Source: Sinohyriopsis cumingii (lineage: Eukaryota > Mollusca > Bivalvia > Unionida > Unionidae). From it: DNA of 64,000 nucleotides. Position numbers and translations under genes: made by a program. Of this stretch, positions 12,301 to 24,993 are shown piece by piece. Within the stretch, counting starts at the first letter, position 1. Each line of letters begins with the position of its first letter. Under the pieces are notes generated by a model, which ran no database searches, was not told the DNA's origin, and was given only the letters and a program-made list of their open reading frames with translations. The stretch is from positions 141,695,251 to 141,759,250 of the forward strand of contig CM068827.1 in NCBI GenBank assembly GCA_028554795.2, in the 5' to 3' direction.

Positions 12301-15300
12301 CTTAATGGTAGAATATCTTGCATTTACACTGAATGGTGGAATATTTTACATTGGTACTTAATGGTAGACTATCTTGCATTTACACTGAATGGTGGAATAT
12401 TTTACATAGATACTTGATGGTAGAATATCTTGCATTTACACTGAATGGTGGAATATTTTACGTTGATACTTAATGGTAGACTATCTTGCATTTACACTGA
12501 ATGGTGGAATATTTTACATTGGTACTTAATGGTAGACTATCTTGCATTTACACTGAATGGTGGAATATTTTACATTGATACTTGATGGTAGAATATCTTG
12601 CATTTACACTGAATGGTGGAATATTTTACATTGGTACTTAATGGTAGAATATCTTGCATTTACACTGAATGGTGGAATATTTTACATTGGTACTTAATGG
12701 TAGACTATCTTGCATTTACACTGAATGGTGGAATATTTTACATTGATACTTAATGGTAGACTATCTTGCATTTACACTGAATGGTGGAATATTTTACATT
12801 GATACTTAATGGTAGAATATCTTGCATTTACACTGAATGGTGGAATATTTTACATTGGTACTTAATGGTAGACTATCTTGCATTTACACTGAATGGTGGA
12901 ATATTTTACATTGATACTTAATGGTAGACTATCTTGCATTTACACTGAATGGTAGAATATTTTACGTTGATACTTAATGGTAGACTATCTTGCATTTACA
13001 CTGAATGGTAGAATATTTTACGTTGATACCAAATGGTAGAATATCTTGCATTTACACTGAATGGTGGAATATTTTACATTGATACTTAATGGTAGAATAT
13101 CTTACATTTACACTGAATGGTGGAATATTTTACATTGGTACTTAATGGTAGAATATCTTGCATTTACACTGAATGGTGGAATATTTTACATTGGTACTTA
13201 ATGGTAGACTATCTTGCATTTACACTGAATGGTGGAATATTTTACATAGATACTTAATGGTAGAATATCTTGCATTTACACTGAATGGTGGAATATTTTA
13301 CGTTGATACTTAATGGTAGACTATCTTGCATTTACACTGAATGGTGGAATATTTTACATTGGTACTTAATGGTAGACTATCTTGCATTTACACTGAATGG
13401 TGGAATATTTTACATTGATACTTGATGGTAGAATATCTTGCATTTACACTGAATGGTGGAATATTTTACATTGGTACTTAATGGTAGAATATCTTGCATT
13501 TACACTGAATGGTGGAATATTTTACATTGGTACTTAATGGTAGACTATCTTGCATTTACACTGAATGGTGGAATATTTTACATTGATACTTAATGGTAGA
13601 CTATCTTGCATTTACACTGAATGGTGGAATATTTTACATTGATACTTAATGGTAGAATATCTTGCATTTACACTGAATGGTGGAATATTTTACATTGGTA
13701 CTTAATGGTAGACTATCTTGCATTTACACTGAATGGTGGAATATTTTACATTGATACTTAATGGTAGACTATCTTGCATTTACACTGAATGGTAGAATAT
13801 TTTACGTTGATACTTAATGGTAGACTATCTTGCATTTACACTGAATGGTAGAATATTTTACGTTGATACCAAATGGTAGAATATCTTGCATTTACACTGA
13901 ATGGTGGAATATTTTACATTGATACTTAATGGTAGAATATCTTATGTCTACATTGAATGATAAAATTGTAATGAATTATAAATATCTTACATTTACACTG
14001 AATGGTGGAATATTTTACATTGGTACTTAATGGTAGACTATCTTGCATTTACACTGAATGGTGGAATATTTTACATTGGTACTTAATGGTAGACTATCTT
14101 GCATTTACACTGAATGGTGGAATATTTTACATTGATACTTGATGGTAGAATATCTTGCATTTACACTGAATGGTGGAATATTTTACATTGGTACTTAATG
14201 GTAGAATATCTTGCATTTACACTGAATGGTGGAATATTTTACATTGGTACTTAATGGTAGACTATCTTGCATTTACACTGAATGGTGGAATATTTTACAT
14301 TGATACTTAATGGTAGAATATCTTGCATTTACACTGAATGGTGGAATATTTTACATTGGTACTTAATGGTAGACTATCTTGCATTTACACTGAATGGTGG
14401 AATATTTTACATTGATACTTAATGGTAGAATATCTTGCATTTACACTGAATGGTGGAATATTTTACATTGGTACTTAATGGTAGACTATCTTGCATTTAC
14501 ACTGAATGGTGGAATATTTTACATTGATACTTAATGGTAGACTATCTTGCATTTACACTGAATGGTAGAATATTTTACGTTGATACTTAATGGTAGACTA
14601 TCTTGCATTTACACTGAATGGTGGAATATTTTACATTGATACTTAATGGTAGAATATCTTGCATTTACACTGAATGGTAGAATATTTTACGTTGATACCA
14701 AATGGTAGAATATCTTGCATTTACACTGAATGGTGGAATATTTTACATTGATACTTAATGGTAGAATATCTTATGTCTACATTGAATGATAAAATTGTAA
14801 TGAATTATAAATATCATACATTTACACTGAATGGTGGAATATTTTACGTTGATACTTAATGGTAGACTATCTTGCATTTACACTGAATGGTGGAATATTT
14901 TACATTGATACTTAATGGTAGAATATCTTATGTCCACATTGAATGATAAAATTGTAATGAATTATAAATATCATACATTTACACTGAATGCTACACTATC
15001 TTACATTTACACTGAATAATAAAATAAATTTACATTTACACTATGGTAATTGATAGAATATCTTACATTTGCACTGAATGATAGAATATATTACATTTGC
15101 ACTGAATGATAGAATATCTTGCATTTACACTGAATGATAGAATATATTACATTTACACTGAATGATAGAATATCTTACATTTACACTGAATGATAGAATA
15201 TCTTACATTTACACTGAATGATAGAATATCTTACATTTACACTGAATGATAGAATATCTTCATTTGCTTTAAATGATGGAATATTTTATATTTGCATTGA

Positions 15301-15470
15301 TTATACAATATCTTATATTTACATTGACACAGAATATCTTACATTTACATTGACTGACAGAATATCTTACATTTGCATTGACTGATAGAATATCTTACAT
15401 TTGCATTGACCGATAGAATACCTCACATCTCCTTTAAATGATGGAATATCATACATTTTGCCTAAAATGA
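9350..15470. repeat. 6.1-kb minisatellite with higher-order structure
   Basis: About 215 direct units of about 28 bp. In the central part they alternate as a 56-bp dimer (one dimer is 13441-13496): one half carries 'catttacactgaatggtgga', the other 'ttgatacttaatggtagaat'. Longer units are superimposed. An 840-bp unit (15 dimers) is repeated in about 12200-13945 with one difference seen. A segment of about 876 bp is repeated in about 10000-11600. A block starting 'aataataaaataaatttaca' occurs three times (about 10180, 11060, 15015). Units at the ends are more degenerate. Short frames in it follow from the repeat and are not genes. Confidence 0.95.
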
Positions 15471-15654
15471 TCTTTTGTTTTGTATTTTATCCTGAAATAA
15501 TTGAATGTTAAAATCATTTTGATTTTATGCTCTTAATTTTAAGCTTTTTTTATCCCCTCACCACAGAGGATGGGGTTTGTAGTAATCCTCTAGTCCTTAT
15601 GTCCTTCTGTCCATCCTTCTATCCATCATTCTGGCATTTGTTACCACAACTGGT

Positions 15655-15909
15655 GGGGCCCTGAGTGGCTGAGTAGTCTAAAGCACTCTCCATTACGGAT
15701 CACTGCCATCTCAGCTCTGTCTGCGTGGGTTCGAGTCTAGGATTCAGCTAATGTGCGTATGTGAGAAAGCTTGCCAGTAGCTTCTCGTGGGTCGGAGACT
15801 TTCCTCGGTTTTCCTGGGTTCTTCCTCTACCATTAATACTGGCTGCCATGTATAGCCTATCGTGTGCTGAAAAATGGCGCTAAACCCTACAACAACAACA
15901 CCAACAACC
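15655..15909 (+). mobile_element. tRNA-derived SINE, family I, copy 1
   Basis: The 5' part is tRNA-like: A box near TGGCTGAGTAG (15666-15676) and B box GGTTCGAGTCT (15728-15738). A unique body follows, then an (AAC)n-type tail. A perfect 12-bp target duplication, ACCACAACTGGT, flanks it (15643-15654 and 15910-15921). Transcription by RNA polymerase III and mobilisation by a LINE are inferred from the class. Three other copies occur in the window. Confidence 0.9.
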
Positions 15910-15979
15910 ACCACAACTGGTCCTACAGCCTTTGATGGATTGCCAGGATTAATAACTTGAAGATCCACAAAAAGTTTCA

Positions 15980-16640
15980 AATCATTATATTCAGGAAATT
16001 CTTTTGGAATCTTTCTTCGTTTTTTCCAGTAGCAGGGTAATAAACAATCTCATTAGTGCAACTAGTCATATGGCATTATATAGATTGCCATGGAACTTGG
16101 CAAATATCTATTTTCTTGATCTGAAGATGCACATATTGACAAATCACTCTGCATGCACAAATTTTGTTAGAGTTGTAGCCCTTTATGACATGGAGCTGAA
16201 TGCTGTGTATGACAGAAGAGTATTTGATGGACTGTAATTAAAATAAAATATTATAATCATCACTGTAAGATGTGTATATTGACAAATCACTTTTTGGTCC
16301 CACACTATATTTTGAAGTTACCATTCTTTCCATGTTAGGGTCATCATCTAAAGATGTAGATATCGACAACTCTGTGTGCAACCATGATTTTATTATCTTT
16401 AAGAGTTATTACCCTTTTGGACATACGGTTAAATGCAGTGTATGACAAAAAAAATTAATGGAACCATTCTTGCAATTTTTAGCAGGTTTGAAACTTTGTA
16501 AACATGTTGATCATCAGAAGGTATGCGTGTTGTCAAGTCATACCCACATTATTTTTAGAAGAATTATGGATTTTTTGTAACTATAGATTCATTTCTCTCA
16601 TGGAGAAAGGGTGGAAGACAAATATGTATATGTAAGCAAG
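15980..16640. repeat. degenerate long-period repeat, about 200 bp
   Basis: Successive stretches near 16120-16215, 16270-16445 and 16510-16560 share strings such as 'atattgacaaatcact', 'gccctttatgacat' and 'tgtgtatgaca' in the same order. This indicates two to three diverged tandem units. No coding potential. A dispersed family likely includes the sequence around the SINE upstream. Confidence 0.5.
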
Positions 16641-16846
16641 TTGCTTACTATTCATCTACATTTTTGCTTAAATTAAGTTGTCTTGATTTTTTTCTTTCTT
16701 TTTGATAGAGTAAAAAATTGCCTTCAAATCATTGTACAAAATGTACTTTGTATGCTTTTATTCACTTATATATTGTTATATGATGAAAATTTAAGGATTT
16801 TCTCATCTTTCTTTCCTATACTGATATGTCTGCCTCTGCCCTATAG

Positions 16847-18004
<1,158 letters not shown>

Positions 18005-18205
18005 TTGTATGCTGTATGTACAGTACATGTATGAGATTTCAATCTTTAAATGCAGTATGTACAGTACATGTAAGAGATTTTAATCTTTATGCAGTATGTA
18101 CAGTTGTACATGTAGGAGATTTTTCTTTAATTGCATTATGTACAGTACATTTTTGAGATTTTTTAATATGCATCATGTACATACAGTACATGTATGAGAT
18201 TCTTG
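18005..18205. repeat. short tandem repeat, about 45-bp unit
   Basis: Five diverged units are built on 'gcagtatgtacagtacatgt' followed by 'agagatttnaatcttta'. The core GTACATGTAC-type strings are themselves near-palindromic. Its open frame (17971-18156) is a by-product. Confidence 0.75.
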
Positions 18206-18785
<580 letters not shown>

Positions 18786-18907
18786 TAAATAAAGCATGAT
18801 GGCCTTTCTTCTGTGTTATACACTGTGTAAATCAATAATATTCACCGTTTACCTACTGTAAAATAGAGAAGTACAGTCATGACTCTCCAAGCCAGCTAGC
18901 TGAGTTA

Positions 18908-18990
18908 TGAGATGCTGGTGACTGGTAAGGGGAGGTAAGATGCTGGTGACTGGTAAGGGGAGGTAAGATGCTGGTGACTGGGGAGGTAAT
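18908..18990. repeat. 28-bp triple repeat
   Basis: Three near-identical direct copies of 'gatgctggtgactggtaagg' plus 'ggaggtaa' lie just downstream of the NAMPT exon donor. The last copy is shortened. Confidence 0.85.
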
Positions 18991-19905
18991 GACTTTACTG
19001 ATTACTACAAACTACTGTTTTAAAGACTGAACTAATAACATACTGCAGTGGGACCTGTTCCCTAATTCCAGTTTAATGTCATTTTTGGCAATACTATTAA
19101 AATTGATATGAATTAACATAATTCACATAGACACTAGGGAAGACAATAAACAGACTGGTCATGAGCGGTGGCTGTTTAAGTGAGATGATCAAATAGGATA
19201 TAGAACATTGTTATGAGAGTATGTTCCAAATTACAAAAGGGCTTCCAAACTCATTTTAAAATGCTCATGGTGTTTTGTTACGATGATGGACTTAATAAGG
19301 AGAACTAATTAACAATAATACTTAAAGGTATGGTTTGTGAAGTCCTTTGTCCATTGTTTAATAAACACCAGTAGATATTGTAATGATAAAAAGATAAATT
19401 ATGCACATGAGCACCAGCAGGATTTGTTGCAAAGGGTGATTGGAGTCAATCATGGCTAGGAGAGTTAGTATAGTAAGCAATCTGAAACTAAAGCTAATAT
19501 TTACTAAGCGTTTTGAACTGAATCTTGTGACATATTTTCAGCTTCATTTGCATGATTAAACTTGTTGGAATTTATATATATATCTTGGTATATTTGCAGT
19601 ATGATGGGGGGGGCATGTGACCCTCCCCCTTGACCTATGCTGTGGGTGCCCATGCTTATGCAACAATCATTGTATTTTCTCACCAACAATTGATTATTAA
19701 TTTTTGTAAAAACAAAATGGCAATATGGTATTTTTTTATCTTTTCTGCATAAAAATGTCTTCTTAGTAGAAATTTTATGTCTGATAATTAAATTGATTTT
19801 TTCAAAAAATACAAAGTTACATGTACAAAAAATTATGAACCATTTAAATAAATATTATTTTGATAACTGCATTGTATACGAAAAATTAAAGGATACAAAA
19901 AAATA
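18991..19905. other. intronic DNA, nothing recognised
   Basis: No coding or repeat structure stands out except a short G run at about 19607-19613. Confidence 0.5.
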
Positions 19906-20018
19906 CATGAAATAGTGTAATTTGATTTTCTTTGTTTTTCAATATTAATTGGATGAATCTTGAACAGATTCATCCAATATTGAAAAACAAAGAAAATCAG
20001 ATTACAGCATTCCATGTA
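19906..20018. repeat. long hairpin (inverted repeat)
   Basis: GATTTTCTTTGTTTTTCAAT at 19923-19942 has its reverse complement at about 19978-19997. Pairing continues outward to 'catg' on each side and inward to GATGAATCT / AGATTCATC, with a loop of about 5 nt. The left arm carries a 4-nt insertion. Arms are about 50 nt. It may be a MITE remnant or a replication-derived snap-back. No transcription evidence is visible. Confidence 0.8.
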
Positions 20019-21439
20019 ATTTTTCTTATTTTCAGATTTTGAATAAAAGATATCTCCAATGAAAAAAATATATTTTGAGCTGAGATACACTGCATTTGTA
20101 ATATCCCTTACAGTTTATGTGCTGCTGACAATGGCCTCATTCATTCCCTCTCACAAAGCCAGATGTATTTTCACTATTTTGAGAAACTGCTTCATCCATC
20201 AATAGTTTGAAGTGTGAACACCTTTTATCATGCCTAATTACACCAGCTGGCCTAACAAAAAGTCAGTCCTTTGTTTCACAATCAGCCATAACAAAATAGA
20301 ATGTTAATTAAAGGAACTGCTAAAAACTGATCCAAACTTTGACACATGTGACAGTGATCGAGAATCAGTGTCAGTTTTAAGTCCATGATGGAATAAAGTG
20401 AAGATGTAACAACCTTGTGTTGAACTTTTTATTTTAATTTTAATTTTTTTGCTGAAGAGGTACACTAAATAGATGTATCCTGATAGCACACCACTACTGC
20501 TAATAATAATACATTCTTAATAATGGTAATGATACTTCTGCTGCTTCTAATAATAATGCTATTTGGTGCATTAGTACATGCATTTGTCATGTACCAAGTT
20601 TGAGAGATAAACCAGCATTCAGAGGTCACATGTCTACAAAGGCCTCTAGGACCTTTTCCCATCCGAGGCTGTTGTAGACAGGATCTACAGTACATCTAGA
20701 GATAATTAAAAAGCCCACTGAACACTAAGGCCAACTTTCCATATTAATGACTGTTCCTTATTTAGTAATAAAATTAAACACCTAGCGATATGCAAACTTT
20801 GGCAGGCAAAACCACAAATTTAAGTACCAACAAAAATGCCTTTTTTTAATACAAACCACGAAAAATTGAGCCCAACAAAAGTAAATGATGTTACAGTATT
20901 TGTAAATAAATAAATTAATGTAACTTAATTTATGTGTTATCTATTCAGCTGACTTCATTTCATGACGTATTGTCTTAATAGTCAACAGTCACAACAATTT
21001 GTATTAAATAAAAAATAGTGATCACAAACAATTCACTTGTAAAACTCAAGAATATTCATTGGAAAAACATTCAGGTTCTAATAACAAACAAATTCAAAAA
21101 GAAACAAAGTCGTCATGTGATATGGATGACCATTTTATTATATATATATATATAATAAAATGATTGAGTCATACAAATGTACTGAATTAGTGCAAGTTTC
21201 ATGGAAGCCCAATACCACTCTATACACCCCTATTTATAACTTTTGGTTGTACTACACCATGTAACTCATTGCCAAAATCATCGATATTTCTGACAGGGGC
21301 TTAATAAAGAATAAATATTAATTGCAGTTAAAACATTGTGTTTCAGGACCAGTATGGTATGCCACATTATATTGTTCCACTTTTAATTTCAAATACATGA
21401 CCAATCACTAAAATCTTTGTGTAAGAGGAGTAACAGTAA
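20019..21439. other. intronic DNA, nothing recognised
   Basis: AT-rich. It contains a short (TA)n tract inside a palindrome at about 21134-21160 (TTATTATATATATATATATAA region). Frames at 20304-20695 on the minus strand have no recognisable domain. Confidence 0.45.
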
Positions 21440-21566
21440 ATGTTGGCCACTATAGTGGCCATCTTGAAAATCTCATTGTTGCTACTTCTTCAGCAAGGAT
21501 TGTCATGTTAACATGGGGATATCACTTAAAGACTTTTTATGATATCTAGTTGTTCCAGTATTAAAA

Positions 21567-21888
21567 TGATGCTGATTTAATATCCAGTATGGCCACCATG
21601 ATGTTGATTTAATATCCAGTATGGCCACCATGATGCTGATTTAATATCCAGTATGGCCACGATGATGCTGATTTAATATCCAGTATGGCCACCATGATGC
21701 TGATTTAATATCCAGTATGGCCACCATGATGTTGATTTAATATCCAGTATGGCCACCATGATGCTGATTTAATATCCAGTATGGCCACCATGATGCTGAT
21801 TTAATATCCAGTATGGCCACCATGATGCTGATTTAATATCCAGTATGGCCACCATGATGCTGATTTAATATCCAGTATGGCCACCACA
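21567..21888. repeat. 32-bp minisatellite, about 10 copies
   Basis: Nearly identical units containing 'gctgatttaatatccagtat' followed by 'ggccaccatgat'. Variants are GTT for GCT and one cacGatg. The same 'atccagtatggccaccat' string occurs singly at 22518 and, altered, at 22632, so the array grew from a larger local repeat. Confidence 0.92.
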
Positions 21889-22037
21889 TCATCCATCTTA
21901 ATCTTCCTGATACCTCTACAAAAAGTTATATTGCCATGATTCTAGTTGGTCCTAAAAGAAAATGGTGCCACTTGCATAACCAATATGGCTCCTACAATAG
22001 TCATCTTAAAATTTGATTGCTACTCTAGCTGAATGGA

Positions 22038-22284
22038 GGGGCCCCGAGTGGTCTAAAGCACTCTCCATTACTTATCACTGCCATCTCACTTCTGTCTGTG
22101 TGGTTTTGAGTCTCGGATTCGGCTAATGTGGGTATGTGAGAAAGCTTGCCAGTAGATTCTCATGGGTCAGTGGTTCTTTCCGGGGTTTTCCCCGGTTCTT
22201 CCTCCACCATTAATACTGGCCGCCATGTATAGCCTATCGTGTGCTGGAAAATGGCATTAAACCCTACAACAACAACAACAACAA
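22038..22284 (+). mobile_element. tRNA-derived SINE, family I, copy 2
   Basis: Same body and (AAC)n tail as the copy at 15655. The head is shortened around the A box. A perfect 13-bp target duplication CTAGCTGAATGGA lies at 22025-22037 and 22285-22297. It is inserted inside the repeat at 21440-22690. Confidence 0.9.
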
Positions 22285-22884
22285 CTAGCTGAATGGATGT
22301 TCATATAAAAATGGGTGTTCAACTAAACAACTTCTTATTATGTGTTTTGCCCCTAAATAAAAATGGTGCTACTGAAACAACCAATATGGCTGCCACAATG
22401 GTCATCTTCAAAATCTTATCACTATTTCTTCTAGATGGCTTTTCATATCGACATTGTGCTTCACCAAAAGTCTTTTTATAAGGTCTAGTTGGTCCCAAAG
22501 ATAATGGTGCCAGTCTGATATCCAGTATGGCCACCATGGCAGCTATCTTGAAGACATATCAACATGGGATTTTGACCAGAAGTCTTCTTATGATGTCTTC
22601 TTGATTATAAATGAAAATGATTCCAATCTGATATCCAGTATGTCCACCACAATGAGGTTTTTTGAAAATCGTGCTGTCTCTGAAGAATGTCAGAGACAGT
22701 TTCAATATTCAGCAGTTAATCGTTAGAAATGATGTTGTCTTAAATTATTGGACATTTTGAACAGTAGAAAAATAGTCCTTTTAAGGGACTCTTAGTATCA
22801 ACTCAGAATTCATCTACTTTGATATCATGGAAAAGAATGTTTTTTTAATAATTATTTTATGTTTTATATGTCTGGTCTATGTAT

Positions 22885-22972
22885 GAATAGATGGATTTAT
22901 GGGTGGATGCATGCATGGATGGATGGATGGTTGGATGGATCCATTGATGGATGAATAGATGGATGGATGTGG
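22885..22972. repeat. (GATG)n microsatellite
   Basis: Imperfect tetranucleotide run of ATGG/GGAT with single-base variants. Confidence 0.9.
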
Positions 22973-23417
22973 TAAGGCATATCAGCACAATACAGGCAAT
23001 ATAGTGCCTCTTAAAATTTCAGTTAAAAAAATTATAAGAATGTATATAAAAAAAGTAAATTAAAATGTTTTCTGTATAAGGAGACAGCATTTCAGTGTCA
23101 TAATCATTTTAGTCTGAATTTATTGTCTGCATGACATTTATAGTTGACACTGGCTACTGGACACTACTGAAAACTTTATAGAGATCAGCTATGTAATAAT
23201 TGATTACACCATGGTTGTAATACCAATATCACATTGATAATCAGATTCATTGAATTTATATTATCATTTTTTATTTGTATTTATTTCTTTGGTGTAGAGT
23301 AGTCCAACTTTTGTTAAAGTTGCCAGTTGATAGGCCAGGCCTGTCTGTCAAAACAGTTAGACACATAATAAACCAATTAGAGGTCTGTTCACTGCCACAG
23401 AGAGAAAATTACGTACT

Positions 23418-23600
23418 CTATATACTCACTTATAAGGTGAATCCAACTGCAGACTGCACAGACCCAGATCTGCCATCTCATAATGTGCCAGCAGATCTGC
23501 TTCTGTGGAAAAAACAACATATACCTGGATCTGCTGGCACATTATGTTCAGGATCTCTGTTGTTACCAGTTTGACTTCACTTAAAAGTGAGTATATACAG
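23418..23600. mobile_element. palindromic MITE, copy B
   Basis: Ends TATATACTCACTTATAAG and TTAAAAGTGAGTATATA are inverted repeats. Complementarity runs inward through 'cataatgtgccagcagatc' and 'gatctgctggcacattatg', giving arms of about 85-90 bp. It shares the CAGATCTGCC core with the palindrome at 812-1022 and so is probably the same family. It ends about 100 bp before a NAMPT exon. Confidence 0.6.
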
Positions 23601-23699
23601 GTAGTTACTTCTCATTCAAGGTCACTTTGACTTCATTGATAGGTCTCAGTATGTTTATAATAGCTGTTTTTCATCATGTCATATGTACTACATTTTCAG

Positions 23700-23919
23700 T
23701 ACCATTACCACATGGGGGAAAGATGGGGAGTATGAAGCCTTTAAGAACATGCTGACAAAGTTTCCTAAGGGTCTGATGGCATGCGTCAGTGACAGCTATA
23801 ACATCTGGAATGCTTGTGAAAAAATTTGGGGCGAGCAGCTGAAAGAAATTGTTGAGGGAAGGGATGGAACTCTTGTTATAAGACCAGATTCTGGGGATCC
23901 ACCTGAAGTTGTAGTTAAG
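23700..23919 (+). CDS. NAMPT: NAMPT internal exon (RPDSGDPP)
   Basis: The exon is 220 bp. Acceptor cattttcag ends at 23699 and the donor is AAG|gtaatg at 23920. The first base completes the Ser codon from the previous exon, then 73 codons follow. It encodes TITTWGKDGEYEAF, CVSDSYNIWNACEKIWGEQL and TLVIRPDSGDPPEVVVK. RPDSGDP carries the equivalents of Arg311 and Asp313, which contact substrate phosphate and ribose (family knowledge). Confidence 0.97.
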
Positions 23920-24063
23920 GTAATGGAGATTGTTGAGAATGGGGGGTGGTACCTATTAGTATGAATGCAAACCTTTTAGAGTTAAATACAGTTAAACTTC
24001 ACTTAGAAGATATGTAAAATTTAATTCTCATTGTGAAAATATGATTGAACAAAAAATTCTACT

Positions 24064-24273
24064 TGTTTGGTACTCAGCATTAAGAGGTTAGCATTAGGAC
24101 TGGTCAGTCTGGTGTCAGGATATTATGACTGGGTAGGACATCATGCTACATGTCTGCGGCATGATGCCCCAGTGCTAGACATCACTATAAGCTGCCACAA
24201 TTCAGACACTGTAGCAATATGACTGACTTTTTTTTAAAGCTACGTTAAAAATCCAAATCACACACACATCTTT
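24064..24273 (+). mobile_element. SINE family II, 5'-truncated copy
   Basis: It matches the body of the copy at 39736 from 'ggtactcagcattaagaggt' through 'gcggcatgatgccccagt' to a (CA)n end, and lacks the tRNA-like head. It sits within the smallest NAMPT intron in the window (23920-24401) and makes up almost half of it. Confidence 0.75.
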
Positions 24274-24401
24274 TTTAAACCCAATTTTCTTTTACAAGAC
24301 CTGTAGATAATCAGAAATGCATGTTTGTTTACCAATGTTGCATGTAGTGTGTGCATTGAATTTAATTCCATGAGTACAGGATTCATTTTTATTATCTTTA
24401 G

Positions 24402-24993
<592 letters not shown>

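Larger units (their letters stand above)
21440..22690. repeat. degenerate dispersed repeat with units of about 190 bp
   Basis: The order 'atatggcc(g/a)cca', 'catcttgaaaatc', 'ttcttcagc/tagatgg', 'ttataaggtctagttggtcc' and 'gatatccagtatggccacc' recurs around 21450, 21970, 22380, 22510 and 22620. This suggests several diverged tandem units. A SINE (22038-22284) is inserted, and a 32-bp subarray has expanded at 21567-21888. Confidence 0.55.

Noticed and set aside
9350..15470. CRISPR-like array
   Set aside because: Units are contiguous without unique spacers, and the context is eukaryotic.
15655..15740. Functional tRNA genes at the SINE heads
   Set aside because: The A and B boxes are present, but stems are degenerate and each is fused to a SINE body with target duplications.
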